Assembly: GCA_001931875.2 (NCBI GenBank)
Contig: MSJH02000809.1
Coordinates: 310,001-374,000 of the forward strand
DNA length: 64,000 nt
Source of the DNA: Byssochlamys sp. IMV 00236
Taxonomy: Eukaryota; Ascomycota; Eurotiomycetes; Eurotiales; Thermoascaceae
Direction: 5' to 3'
The number at the start of each line of letters is the position of its first letter. The first letter of the stretch is position 1. Shown here one piece after another: positions 1 to 12,831 of the stretch. The notes under the pieces are model-generated. The model saw only the letters and a program-made list of their open reading frames with translations, did not search any database and was not told where the DNA came from. The position numbers and the translations under genes are program-made.

Positions 1-766
1 CGGTGAAGGTCGATCGATCTACCGTATCTTCCTTCTGCTGCAGCGAAGTTGGCATCCAGGCGGCATCTTCGAGAGCTTCCTCGGTAGCGGCCATGGCATA
101 TTGCGCGAACCGGGCCATTTTCCGCTCCTCCTAGAGTAATAGCGGTGATCAGTCCGAGCGTTAGGGTGTCTTGTGTTCATGGTCTATCCATTACTCACAT
201 CTCTGCTCAACCACTCGGAAGCGGTCCATCCTCCATCCTTCCTGGAGCCCTGCGGCACAGCGGCGGCGATCTGACATGGTATCTCCGCGAAGCGCGGATG
301 TCTGTCTTTGACGTTGACGATGCCACAATGGCCGTCGAGTAGGCGTTTCCACGTGCGACGGATTCCTAGAACGGATTGATTGACCAAGTCAGATATGATG
401 ATGATGATAGATATTCGTCACAAAAAAGGCTAGTTGCATGTTCCTAATATTTTTTTTTGTAATTCTTTTCTTTATTTTCATTTCTCCCGTCTCCTCCTGC
501 TCAGCTCTGGTATAGCTTCCCAAATAGGCAGTCCATTGGAGAAACAAAAAGAAAGAAAAAAAAGCTGTTAGGTCAGCCGGGCCCATCCTGGCGTAAAAGC
601 CGTGTGGAGACAGGATGAAAAGCCTCGGGATGGGGACTCATATACAGGAAATCACACCAGAACAGGACGAAGAACGCTCGAAAAAGAAGGAGAAGACGAT
701 GGCAAATGACTTACCCACGCCCAGAGGCGTCACCGCACCGAGACCCGTCACGACGACTCGACGCAT
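1..766 (-). CDS. cem1: Mitochondrial 3-oxoacyl-[ACP] synthase (beta-ketoacyl synthase), 5' part only
   Basis: Condensing enzyme of mitochondrial type II fatty acid synthesis, which elongates acyl-ACP and feeds lipoate production. Three exons join in frame: 766-715 (starting MRRVVVTGLGAVTPLG, the classic N-terminus of the family), 365-199 and 130-1, where the gene runs off the window. Donors read GTAAGT and GTGAGT and acceptors CTAG; the junctions give GVGIRRTW and SEWLSRD-EERKMARFAQ. Only about 116 of an expected 420-450 residues are present, so the catalytic Cys-His-His lies outside. The first intron is long (349 bp) for this genome. No obvious presequence precedes the synthase motif; targeting may rely on an upstream start or on the N-terminus itself. 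Identification is confident; the start is the first ATG fitting the conserved N-terminus. Confidence 0.88.
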
Positions 767-904
767 GGCATCCTGCTTTATGCGAGAATGTCCATTAAGT
801 CAGTTGGATAGTTAGCTACTGACTAAGAGGAGAAGAATAACTAATAAGAATAGTTAATAATAAGAACAAGAATAATAATATGAAGAATAGTGAAGAATCG
901 AGGA

Positions 905-957
905 ACAGGTAGATAGATAGATAGAATAGATAGAATAGATGAATAGATGAATAGACA
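905..957. repeat. GATA/GAATA short tandem repeat
   Basis: A run of TAGA/TAGAA/TGAATAGA units lies between the divergent cem1 and ureohydrolase genes. It is a simple microsatellite. Any GATA-factor binding there would be incidental. Confidence 0.7.
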
Positions 958-1195
958 GCTTGACCAGAAGGGAAAGTCTGCACGATGTTCCAACTTCGGC
1001 CTTCTCGGCGTTCGTCCCGAAGCCCTCTCTCAAGTCTCAACGTACTTATGCGTACTTCTAGACGAATAATATGGATCAAAAAGAAACGGAAGGGTACAGA
1101 AAAAAAAAGGGCCTCTTTTCCACACGACTGGACACGCTAAGACTAGCTTGACGGTTTTCCATTCCCTCTCCAGCGATTCGGCAGCTTTCTCGACT

Positions 1196-1380
1196 TTATC
1201 TAACCCAAGGTAGCTTTTTCTGATTCTCCTCCCCCTCTCCTCGGAGCTCTCCAAGCTCTAATCAAATCAATCAATCAATCAAATCCAACTACTGTCCTCC
1301 CCGAGGCCAGATTCCAGCGGGGCTGGAGGCTTGTGTCGCTTTAGGAAGTTCCAAGCAGAGAAGCAAGAAGTTATTTATCT
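1196..1380 (+). promoter_or_regulatory. Two HGATAR sites upstream of the ureohydrolase
   Basis: TTATCT (reverse of AGATAA) occurs at 1196-1201 and again at 1375-1380, about 325 and 145 bp before the ATG. A TATA-like TATATAG lies near 1441-1448. HGATAR pairs are the known binding form of the AreA nitrogen regulator, and guanidino-compound catabolism is usually under nitrogen control. Regulation is inferred from motif and function only. Confidence 0.35.
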
Positions 1381-1522
1381 AATAATATATTTCCAGCTGC
1401 TCATAGCTAAAACTACTACTACCATGCGCTCCACCCGCCGTTATATAGGCGTCTCTCGTCCGCCGTGATTTATTGTTAACTTTTGGAATAATTGAACTCA
1501 ACACATCAGACATACATCCAAT

Positions 1523-2976
1523 ATGCCTGGCTGGAAGACCGCCCTCGTGGGCTTTCTAGCTCTGGCTGGCCCCGCCTTCTCTCACTCCCACCACGATAAC
1601 GACGAGACTGAGACTGTTCCCGAAGATCGACGCGCCGAGCTGCTTCACAAATGGGAGCAGGAGGTAAGCTTCTCTCTCTCTCTCAATTCATCCATTCTCT
1701 CATCTCAATCAGACAGTCAACTCATGATAATAAATCACGCAGTGGCCCTTCTCCGGTGTTGCCAGCTTCGCTCACATGAAGCCCGTCAAGTGCTTGATAG
1801 AGCCGGATGAACGCTACGATATCGCTATTATCGGAGCTCCGTTTGATACGGCCGTCAGCTACAGACCTGGTATGTGGGGGGTTTATTTATTTAAAAACCC
1901 CATCAACCAGAAAATCATTATTCTTCAAGATGTCATACTGACTGAACTTTCCCCTCCCCAATTCAGGCGCCCGCTTCGGTCCCCGCGCCATCCGCGCAGC
2001 CAGCGCTCGTCAAATGCCCGGAACGAGCTACAATGCTCGCGCCGGTATCAATCCCTATCTCTCCTGGGCTACGCTGAAGGACTGCGGCGATATTCCCGTG
2101 ACGCCATTCGACAACGGCCTCGCTGAGCGTCAGATGTACGAAGCCTTCCTCGAACTGGGCAGTCGTCCCGCCCTCACGCCAGCCGACTCCAAGTACGGCA
2201 CCAAGGGCATCTCGGCCGGTAAGCCCAAGCTGCTGACGCTGGGCGGAGACCACAGCATTGCTCTACCGGCCCTGCGCGCCCTGTACCAGATCTACAAGAA
2301 ACCCATCACGGTGCTGCATTTCGACGCCCATCTCGATACTTGGAACCCCGTCCGCTACGCCTCGTACTGGCTCTCGGACCAATCGCGCTTCAACCATGGT
2401 AGTTTCTTCCACATCGCCAGCACCGAGGGTTTGATTTCCAACACTACCTCCGCTCACGGCGGGATCCGGACGCGTCTCACCGGCGCCGATGATAGCGACT
2501 ACACCAACCCTGGGCCCGAGCAGGGCTTCATGCGCGTCCACGCCGACGATATCGATGACCTGGGCCCGGCCGGCGTGGCTAAGAAGCTCGTTGACCGTAT
2601 CGGTCTCGACCCCGAGCAGCCTGTCTACCTCTCCGTGGACATCGACGTGCTCGACCCCGGCACCGCCCCTGGCACAGGCACTCCCGAACCCGGCGGCTGG
2701 ACCACGCGTGAATTCATCCGTATCCTGCGCGGCATCGAGAAGCTCAACATCGTCGGCGCCGATATCGTCGAAGTCAGCCCTAGCTACGATAACATGGGCG
2801 AGACCACCGCTCTCGCTGCGGCCCAGGTTGCCTTCGAGATCATCACCACCATGGTCAAGGCTGGTGTGGGTGAAGATCTCGGTGGATGGTACGGCAACAA
2901 GGACAGCGATATCGAGGTCGAAACGGAATCGAAGAAGCAGCAGAAGACGGAATCTTCCTCCAAGGATGAGCTCTAA
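1523..2976 (+). CDS. Secretory-pathway ureohydrolase (agmatinase / guanidinobutyrase type) with C-terminal KDEL
   Basis: Hydrolyses a guanidino compound to urea and an amine. Exons 1523-1663, 1743-1869 and 1967-2976 join in frame to 425 residues. The Mn-binding signatures of the arginase/agmatinase superfamily are complete: GGDHS, FDAHLD and [10 protein letters not shown], followed by [10 protein letters not shown], which is the agmatinase rather than arginase form, and VEVSPSYD. Residues 1-20 form a signal peptide (Lys5, hydrophobic core, cleavage near AFS-HS), followed by a His/Asp/Glu-rich stretch. The last four residues are KDEL, so the protein should be retained in the ER lumen. The substrate cannot be fixed from sequence; agmatine and 4-guanidinobutyrate are both possible. 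The acidic, Ser-rich tail of about 35 residues before KDEL is low complexity. Confidence 0.9.
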
Positions 2977-4285
2977 ATGAGCCATTTGCAGATCTCTCTG
3001 TGTCTGCATGGTTTCGTCTTTTTCTTTTCTTTCTTTTTTTCCCTTTCCGTTTTTGCGTTTTGTTTTGATTTCTTTTACTTGGTGCTCGGAATGAGTGAGA
3101 AGTGTGTACCATAGCATAGGACAGGATAGCATAGCATGAGTGCATGACCCCCTCTAGCGAATGAATGAAACGATCATATCTCACTGAAACTTCCCGCCAT
3201 CTGGTCGTATCCGTCATAGGACTAGATTAGGACTGCTCAGGACTTAGTTTTTTCTTTTCTATCAACTTCGGCATATCTGCAATACGCGAATATCATATCA
3301 TACTCCACCAGCTTGCAGTTGCTATCCACTTCATTGCAACGAGCAACATGAAACGAATTATCAGCAAGCATGCCTAGTTGGTCTAATGTAAAAGACGGCC
3401 ACAGGTTTCGGGAATATTCTTCATTCAATTCAATCAGCTGTACTGAAACGCTCTGTTGACATTGCAGGGTTCTGGTCCGTTCACAAAACCCCAAGAGGAA
3501 AGAGAAAGGGAGACAAATGAGAAAAGAGAAAAATTTGTGTATCCTTCTTTTTGCTGGCCCCTGCTCGTACCGCTCGTTTGCTTTGCCGCGAAGCAGTCAT
3601 CTGGGACTCTTGCGGCAAACTGGCTAGTTGGCCTGTAGATTCAACCGAGGCGAGACGAGGGAAGGGACCAAGTAAACTTGTCTGGGCGGATTTCGAGAAG
3701 ACTTGGGACGAAGAACACGGTTATCAGCCGGCCAAAAACATGCGCCACAATTTCCAACGCCGGGGGAAAAGAGGATGAAAGAAGCAGGGAATTCAGGTGA
3801 TAGTCCGCATCGCAAAACAGAGCAAGACTACACGGCGAACAAGCAAGGGAAAAGACGGACAATAGGCACAGGCTGGCACCAGGAGCAATACCATATTGTC
3901 TCGGGGATAAGGGTGTAGAGATGTGGAGAAAGGAGGATCCTGCGCGTATCGGGGAAGGGGAAAGGGTGGTATATGGAGGAAATTCCGGGAAGCTGGCAAT
4001 ACAGAACATATGCATCACGTCCTACCGATAGGGCACGAAATGACAAACACATGGGCGACATGAGCCTGTAAAAATAGGGACCAAGCGAGCTAGCGGTTCA
4101 AACAAGAAAAAAACTCCTCCCAGTCGTGAATCGGAAAAAAAAAATAGACCAAGGTACTTCTTTTAGGCCCACCAAATGAACCATCCTGGCATGTCTGAGT
4201 TCAGAAACCAGACAGAACTTCAATCATGAGCGGCCTTGGCCCTTCGTCTCAGGAAACGGCGTCCAATAATAATAATTCGTCAACC
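2977..4285. other. Intergenic region between ureohydrolase and CDC42
   Basis: The two genes converge here. The stretch holds both 3' untranslated regions, including a pyrimidine-rich run just after the ureohydrolase stop, and several short open frames without family resemblance or splice-site support. I see no further gene. Confidence 0.5.
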
Positions 4286-5292
<1,007 letters not shown>

Positions 5293-7992
5293 TTTGTGTT
5301 ACAGGAAATATTCTACAGCGGAGAAAAACCCGGGGTATATCAGAAAAGGAGTGATTGTGATATCAGATGCGACAGCACGCGTCAGATAGGATATGCGGTG
5401 AAAAAGGAGACCCAGTCGCGAAAAGGCGGTGCCGCCAGTCGATGGGGGTTTGAGGAGGCAGGAGAGCCTGACGGGAGGTAGTGCGTAGGTGAACAACGAC
5501 CACCACAATAGCCTTGACGACGAGGAATGAGGATGCGTGGTGATAGCGAGGAAAGTCACACCAGCAAGAAGCTCCCCTAACTGCAGGTGATCGTCTGCTG
5601 TGAAGGTTGAGGTTTAACGAGGGAGGGAAGAGGGCGGCAGGAGATAGTCAGTAGTAGCTGCAAATGGGGCAACCCGCACGTTAGCTCATTTTGGTCTACT
5701 CAGTTGTCTGGACCTTCGAGACCACAAGCGATCCAGAACTGGGGATGTCTCCATACCAGAACAAGCTGTTCCAAGAGAGACGGACCGTATCAAGATATAC
5801 GAGAAGATGGAGAAAAACAAGCCGTTCTCTGATGCTTCAACCCCGCGCGTGCTTCTCTCGAGATGAAGGCTTGTTGAAGGCGAAGAAACGAAGAGATGGA
5901 CTCCGGGTCCTCGAAGGGGGCGCGGTGTGGGACGGGTTGGAGATGACTGCAAGGACGACCGTTTGGCCACAAGACGGAATGTCAATGAAGGATCCTGCTG
6001 GAGATGATTCTTGACTCCTGCTGCAGGAGAACAAGCAACACAGCGAACAACAGAAAGCGTCCTGAGGAGAAACAAAGGTGATTTATTTAATCAACTAATC
6101 AATTAGATAGATCAGCCGTTGGTTTCGCTCCAGAGGATGGATGGCTCTTTCTTTGGGGGGAAGAAGAGCGCCCGATGGCGGGCGGTGGGCGGTGGACAGT
6201 GGACAGCGCCAAAACCACCGACTTCCTGCTTGTCCTCCGCCTCAGGTTGGACTATCTACGACCACTGCGACTCTGAGTCTCTCTAGTAATAGTTAGACCA
6301 CTACTTTCCTCTCACGCTGCCATCAAGTCTAGCCTAGCTTGTCTTTGCACTGTGCTTGTCGGGGTCTGTGAGCAAACCCGCTTGTTGTTAGCACCTCGTC
6401 ACCACCAAAAAGGGGTTTCTTTTGTCGGTCAAGCTTCGCGGGCCGAGGGATCTCCTTCGCACTGGAACTGAGAAAACGGTAGGATGAGAGATCCCAATAC
6501 CATATCGAGACTGGATGCTGTCTCTCAACTCTACCTAACTATCAGTGTTTCAGATAACACATATGAAGCGGGATCGCCACGTTTCGCACGGCGTTTCCCT
6601 CCCCGTAAATCCCTCTAGTTGATGATAATCCTACTGCTACTACTATCTAGTGGGCAGACAGTGAATATCCTTCCTGGTCAACCGTGCTCTCGAAACCACG
6701 ACTAGATGATACACCGGGGAAGAGCAAAGTACCGTGAACAGGGGAGTCAGTCCAAACGTGAAACGTGTATCAGATTCGGATTCTCATTTCTTCCATGTTC
6801 GCTCCCCGGCTCTCTTGCCCGATCTACTGGCTCCAATCCCAGTCGCGGTTAGCTACGATTGCACTACTGCACCTCATAATCCGTCACGCTGGACGGTGAT
6901 AGATAGTCTTCACGCTGGCTTCTCTCAGAAACATAATAGTTGAATTGGTAAGCGGGAGAGCCAGACCCAACAGGGGGCAGGCATTATAACATCTGCCGCC
7001 TCGAGGCTGGATGCCTTTTCAACTCATGCCATCCATAAAAAAAAACAATAATAAGCAATGATACGCCCACGAAGACAAAAGCAAAGAAACGGTCGCGGTA
7101 AGAGATAATGGGCAATAGTAACAGTGTGCGCGCTTTCCCAGCGTCTCCGCTGCGTCCTTTTGCGTGTCTCCCCGAGACGGGACCGTCGGGATCATTGGCC
7201 CCCTCACCTCCACCGTCAATGGCATGTTGAGACAACGCCAACAATATCAGAAACAGCTAAACGTTCTGGGCGTAGCATTATTCGTGACACATCATGATCT
7301 ATCCACAATTTGTTTCCTAGTTCTCTGATTCAGCAGTAAAGGAAAAAAGATAGAAAAGATAAAAGGGAAATGAGAAATGAGAAATAAAAACACTGTTGCC
7401 TGCTCAAATAAGTGCGAAGAACGCCGACCTCTCAGTCCTTTCCCTTGGTAGGACTGGACGTTTGAACAAATACTATCTATAATGCTTTCGTAGACTAGTC
7501 GTAACTGTTTGTTTTCCGGCCTTCCTGTCCACCATTCAATGGTGTGTCTGACTGCCTGACCCAGCAGGCGACAGCGCAATGACAAGTCGGCCTCTGAATC
7601 GGCTCGAGCTCTGTTGTCTTGTATGCCTCTTCTTTAGATTGACGCCAATATATAATATAAACATATATATGCATCTGATTATCTGCGCGTCTGTCCGCCT
7701 GAGACAACCTTGGAAGTTAACCCGCAGCCAAGCGCCCGGTTGATTAGACCGGCCGAGATTTCTGTGGTTGCCGTCCGAGCGCCGCCCACTCTGCCAACCT
7801 GAAGGGCAAATATCCAAAGACCAATACAAACAGGGAAGGCCGACGAAAGGTTGAGGCCCTAAGCGCGGCACCCCGCAGCATGTCAATGAACATTCGAACC
7901 GAGGAGATAGGGATGGCGACGGCGACGAAACGCCTTGTGATAAGGTCGCTATACACGTGCCAACGTATCGTTGGGGGGAAAGCCTGTATCAA
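5293..7992. other. Long intergenic region upstream of CDC42
   Basis: About 2.7 kb between the CDC42 start and the 3' end of the siderophore transporter. It has C/T-rich and homopolymer tracts and only short unrelated open frames. It probably contains the CDC42 promoter and 5' leader. I see no gene or RNA that I can support. Confidence 0.5.
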
Positions 7993-10130
7993 TCAAGACG
8001 CTTCTCCTTCGTCTCCTCCTCCTCCTCCTCCTCCTGAATGATTATTCGTATATTTCGAATCTTCATTCAGCGTGGAAGTGTCGTCGATCAGAGTCGATTC
8101 GCGTTCGCGTTCGTGTTCGTGAAGATGACCGATTACTTTTCCCTTCATCCCTTGACTCAGCTTCTTCAATTAGCGGGTTATGACGAGTAAAGGCTGCCGT
8201 ACTGTTGCTCACCTTGTCCAGGTTGTAGTTCTTCATCAGGAGACTCAGCGGTATCAATGGGATGACAGCAAGGATCGCCAACCCAAGCAGACTATTCATC
8301 GTCTCCTGGTAGGCTCTGTTGATGGCAAGCCGGGTCGGGGATCCCATTGGATAGGAAAGCGCTTTAGTTAATTTGCCATAGATCTCTGCAGCATCCTTCT
8401 GACTTTCGGGTGGCAGATACAGCCGCAGTTTTTTAGGGATGGAGTGTGTCCAGACGGCCCCAGAAATGGCCGCGCCTACAGCACCACCCATCTCTAGAGA
8501 TGTCAAGAACATGGCGGTAGCCGCCGCTACTTCTTGATGGTTAGCAGATGCTTGCACTCCAAGCTGGACAGGAACATTCAGCAATCCACCACCGGTTCCC
8601 ACGATGATCTGCGTTGCGAGAATCTGTGCCGGGGAGCTGCCCTCTGTGCGGTAGAGCAGCATCGACAGCAGGCCGCCAATGTATATGACACAGCCTGCCG
8701 TGACATAGGGGCGGTAGCGCCGGGTATACTTGATAAGGATGGAGGCGCAGAATGCTGCAATGGTCGATGTAAAGGCGAAAGTCTGCGTCACGCGCCCTGC
8801 GCTAGACACATCGAAATTCTGCACGACTTGCAGGTATGAGTAGAGATAAGGCTGGACGGAGAAGTAGAAGGCCATGAAGTAGAAGAAGGCGAGCGCACAT
8901 CCTGCAAGTACGGTCCGCTGCTTGAGAAGGTGTAGCGACAGAAGGGGCTTAGGGGCCAATTTCTTGGAAGTCTCCCACCCGGGCAGGAGGATGAGACAGA
9001 AAAGGCCCACAACAATCATCGCGATGATGTTGTTGTTCTTCCACCCGTCTTTCGCGTTAGCCGCCAAAGTGAGGGGGATCAGAATCAGAGCGACTGCAGA
9101 AGACAGTAGTATCAACCCGAACATGTCCAAGTCGTACCAAGTATTCCGCAAGGCGTCAACCCACCCCGTTCCTTTCCATGCCCTTGGTTTGATCAGATTG
9201 AGCCTCCTTGCCTTTCTCTGGTTGAGCAACAAGGTCAGGCCCAGTGGCAGGAAAGCAGCAGGAAGTATGATCGCCCACATCCCGTAACCCCATCGCCAGG
9301 AACTATGTCTGAGCACAGCATCGGCAATCATGGGACCTATCCAGACGGTTCCCAGGAACGGCAGCTCCGGGAGAAGGGCGAACATGGCTCGATTGAGCAG
9401 GTCACTGCTATCAGCGATGAAGACCTGCTGGAGGATCTGCAGACCGGTCGAACCGGCTGAGTAGAAGATCTGAGCAGACGCGTAGGTCTGCACGTTCGTG
9501 GAGGCGGCCATCTGGATGTAGCCAAGTATATAGATGATGATACTGACACAGAACGCTTCGAAACGGCCGAAGACGTCCGCCACCTTGGCCATTGGAGGCT
9601 TGATGACAGCTGACTATTGTTAGGAACCGACCACATCGGAAATGGAAATGACCCTCTTACCGTTCACCACATTCTGAACGACGAGTACAGTTGAGATCAA
9701 AGAATGTTTGCTGAACGAACTGGTGGCGTAAGCGGACAGTGAGGAGACGGTCTGTCCTTCCAGGGAAGTACAGAATGCCATGAGGAATATACTTGGAGAA
9801 CACAGTTAGCAGAGTAGATCCGCGGGTACTTGTCCGTCAAGTCACCAACCTGAGATATGCTACAACCAAGGCCCGCTGCGTCCACGTTCGGCTGATCGCC
9901 TCTATCTTTCGAACACCTTCCTGCACCTCACTCTCGGACGTCAAGTCATCATCCGTGTCATAGTGACGGTCTTCCTGCTCCCCGTCCGCAAAGGCACCAT
10001 AGAGCAGCCTCTGATCTTCGCGATCCATGATCTGCTCGTCTGTATCAAGTGCGCCGTAAGATGGACCGGAGTTGACGTTCAGGTAGCTCATCGTGGTGAA
10101 CGTCGTAGGTTGCGAAAGCGCCTCGTCCAC
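7993..10130 (-). CDS. Siderophore-iron transporter (SIT family, major facilitator superfamily)
   Basis: Proton symporter that takes up ferric siderophores at the plasma membrane. Exons 10130-9850, 9791-9661 and 9609-8213 join in frame. The SIT signature is clear: a long acidic cytosolic N-terminus, then TM1 with FLMAFCTSLEGQTVSSLSAY, ATSSFSKHS, KPPMAKVADVFGR, and fourteen predicted membrane segments. The end is ambiguous. Reading straight through gives a stop at 8063 (652 aa). A 52-bp GT-AG intron (8212-8161) would instead add an exon 8160-7993 whose frame begins LSQGMKGKVIG, resembling the C-termini of other SIT proteins, and ends after a glycine run coded by a GGA repeat (658 aa). I prefer the second model. 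An alternative start is at 10091 (MSYLNV). Closest in type to MirB/MirC/Sit1; the exact ligand is unknown. Confidence 0.88.
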
Positions 10131-12034
10131 CTGCCGTCAAGACGTTTCGACGTAGAAAGTGCCGTTATTGAAGCTGGTCCATGTATCCACGTCTGTCTGT
10201 AGTGGGAGATCCTAGATAGGTTCCGAGAAGGTCCGGTCGTTCGACTAGGCATCGATCGGTTGTGGGCAGCGAAGAGAAAGCCAGGTAGTAATAATAATAT
10301 GCCCCGGAGTCCTGCAACAGGGTATGATGATCCTCTTAAGGATGAGCCGAGCCAGTCAGGTCACCATGAAACGGGCAGCGTAAGCATAGACCACGGTATG
10401 TATCGGCGCACGTATTGGTATCTCTTGTAACGGCAGAGGGGCAGAAGAAGCAATGAGTGGGACGCGCAGCTGAGGAAAAAGCAAACAATAAGTAATTACA
10501 CAGTATCGAGAGTCGTAGTAGTGTATAGAGAGCAGCGGACGGGACACTAGCGGGGGGGTGGCAGTTTGGCGTCGAAGGCCAGGATCAGCCTCGCAAGGGG
10601 GGCGGAAGGAAAACCGGACAGGGTCAGTAGTCGTAGTGTTATCGTATCGTATCGTCGCGATCGGGCGTGGCTGCAGTCCAGTCGACGCAGGTCAACGTGG
10701 GATGCAGCTGGAACGAACCCTGCAGCGCCATATAAGGCCGGCGTGGCAGCGCAAGTGGGTTCGGGCTGGCACTGCCCTTTTTCCTTTCGGTCGGTATTTA
10801 ATTTGATTTGATTTTCGATCGCCAAGTGCGTGTAGACTACCGGGTGAAAGCGCCGCAGATGATCAGTCCCAGGATGGATGATTGCTGAAAGGGAAGGGAA
10901 GACAAGGGCTAGTTAATGACTGCGCGATTCGTTCGTTGGATGCTCTGGCGTTGGTCCGTCTCATGGACCTTTTTTGTTCATTCCCGCTCCAGAAAGAAAA
11001 AAAAAGAAAAAAACGATGCGGGCAGGCGGATGAGATGCGATCAGATAATAATGCTGATGATTTGATTCTCTAGATAAGATCGACTAGAGGAACACAGCAT
11101 GAACGAGCGAAGTTCCGTGTGACGCTGTCCGGTGCTAACTCACAGTTAGCATGTCATGTTGCAGTTGCTCGCCCAATAAACGGGGATTTCCGCGTGGAAC
11201 GATCGGGTTAGTCGGCAATTCCACCGATCTCGGGTGTAGCCGCAACGCGACGGGATGGAGTGGTGCCTTCAAGTTCGCAGTTCGAAAAGCACGATGCCTG
11301 CCAGGGTGAGTAATGCAACGGATGCTGTTCGACGCGATCTCTCTCTGCGCGATTGTGTTAATTGGGCTACCACTGTCTGCTTGCATTCTCCCCCTATATG
11401 GTATTATGGTATTTCATACCGGGTCGAAGGATGTTAAAATCTTTATTGGAACGCAGGCTGTAACAACATAACATTCCGCAGTCCTGTGGAGAATGCTACT
11501 AGAGTAGATAGAGGACTAGTAGCAAGGCTACCTCCACCATCTACGCCGGTGCTTTGTTTAGGATCATTATTTACTCTAGACGGCGGGTGGGAAGGAATAA
11601 AAAAAAAAAGAAAAAAGAAAAAAAAGGGAGCGGCCATGCCTTGCAATTCTTCGCAACGGGCTAATACGAGACAAATCTTGGATCATTTTCAGCTACGGTC
11701 GCAAGAGACTACAGACGAGATGTACTCACCCGAGAGAAAGAATATATGTCAGACCTAGGGAAGACCAAACCGGGATTTTAGTAGAGCCTGATATAATTTA
11801 TCCTGTCAGAAGTCACGAGTCTTCCTCCCAGCGTCGGCTTCCGACAGACACACAGACAACTAACAAACGATCCGGGCCGGCCCTTTGCTCACTAGAGTAT
11901 CTAGTTATCTCATGAGCATCGCAGCAGTAAGCAAATGGTGGAGTGGGGTCTTGTCTGCCACCATACTAAAGAGCTCCCTCGTCTTGGTGTTCACCACTAT
12001 ATCCTGGTTAACAATTAGCAGTCCGCATCACGTA
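10131..12034. other. Promoter-side intergenic region of the siderophore transporter
   Basis: Apart from the SreA-type motif, it contains homopurine runs near 10996-11013 and 11599-11627 and short open frames with no recognisable similarity. It probably carries the transporter promoter and 5' leader. Confidence 0.45.
11040..11048 (+). promoter_or_regulatory. ATCWGATAA (SreA-type iron GATA) motif
   Basis: ATCAGATAA lies about 910 bp upstream of the transporter ATG. This nine-base form is the extended consensus bound by the iron-responsive GATA repressor SreA in Aspergillus, which silences siderophore uptake genes when iron is plentiful. The motif is seen directly; binding is inferred. Confidence 0.55.
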
Positions 12035-12388
12035 CTACAGGAGGACATTGAGCCCAAGACCCCAAGTCCCTTCCGCGCTAGGAAACCATCGAAAGTAGGC
12101 ATATTCTCGGAGCGTAAATGAGCGCTGGCCACGGAGACTAGAAAATTTTTGGTATCTTGGAGAATCTGGAGCTGGCACAGTAGGCGTCGCTATTATTCCC
12201 GAAACCAACGTCGCTAATCTCAGGAGCCCAATTGCTATTGCAAGAATACCAGAGCCTATCTTCAATTCTTTGTATTTGTTTCCAAGAATAGCGATCGCCG
12301 ATGGGTGGTTCATGATGATTTCTAGAACAGTAACGGCTAACAAATCGTAAGTTTCCGCACCCACTATTGGTGAAGTTACCGCCGTCAA
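12035..12388 (-). CDS. Hypothetical membrane-protein exon or fragment
   Basis: An open frame of 117 codons with two hydrophobic stretches (around residues 13-35 and 45-66) separated by the polar segment GNKYKELKIG. The frame stays open upstream of its first ATG, reading SPCKVTSHNLTAVTSP, so this may be an internal exon or a relic of a larger gene. No family is recognised. It sits in an accessory stretch beside a lineage-specific gene and a tRNA. Confidence 0.28.
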   Translation of the reverse strand: MTAVTSPIVGAETYDLLAVTVLEIIMNHPSAIAILGNKYKELKIGSGILAIAIGLLRLATLVSGIIATPTVPAPDSPRYQKFSSLRGQRSFTLREYAYFRWFPSAEGTWGLGLNVLL

Positions 12389-12831
12389 GTTGTGGGAGGT
12401 GACTTTACACGGAGAGGTATTATTAGCAAGTCATCTAGCACTCCTGAAACACAAGAAGAAGCAGAGGGTCTTGTTGGAAAACCCCAACGAAAGTCAAGGC
12501 GTGGCGTTACCTACTTAGCGGGTGATCACTCTCAAGAAAACCGCCCTCGAATCTGGTGATTTACGAAACCTACAACGTCTGTTCGTTCCATCCATAGCCT
12601 TTCAAACGCCGTGCAAAAGTAGAATCCCCGGCGCCTTTCGTTTCGGGATTTCTGTGCCTGGACTGTCTGCTCGTCGAAAACGGGCAGAGCTCGCCAGCCT
12701 GCGAATTCGAACAGCTGCTCACCGCTGGAATCACGTGGATAAGAGCTGGACTCTCCCTCACTCCAATCGCCGCCGAACGAGACGGGCACCCGTTCGTGGA
12801 CATCTCCAACAAGGCCAACTTCGAGCACACA

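Noticed and set aside
2263..3132. 289-codon open frame antisense to the ureohydrolase
   Set aside because: Shadow of a GC-rich coding exon; no family resemblance or splice logic of its own.
7981..8036. CTC trinucleotide repeat as a possible regulatory microsatellite
   Set aside because: In the preferred gene model it is coding sequence for the poly-Gly tail of the siderophore transporter.
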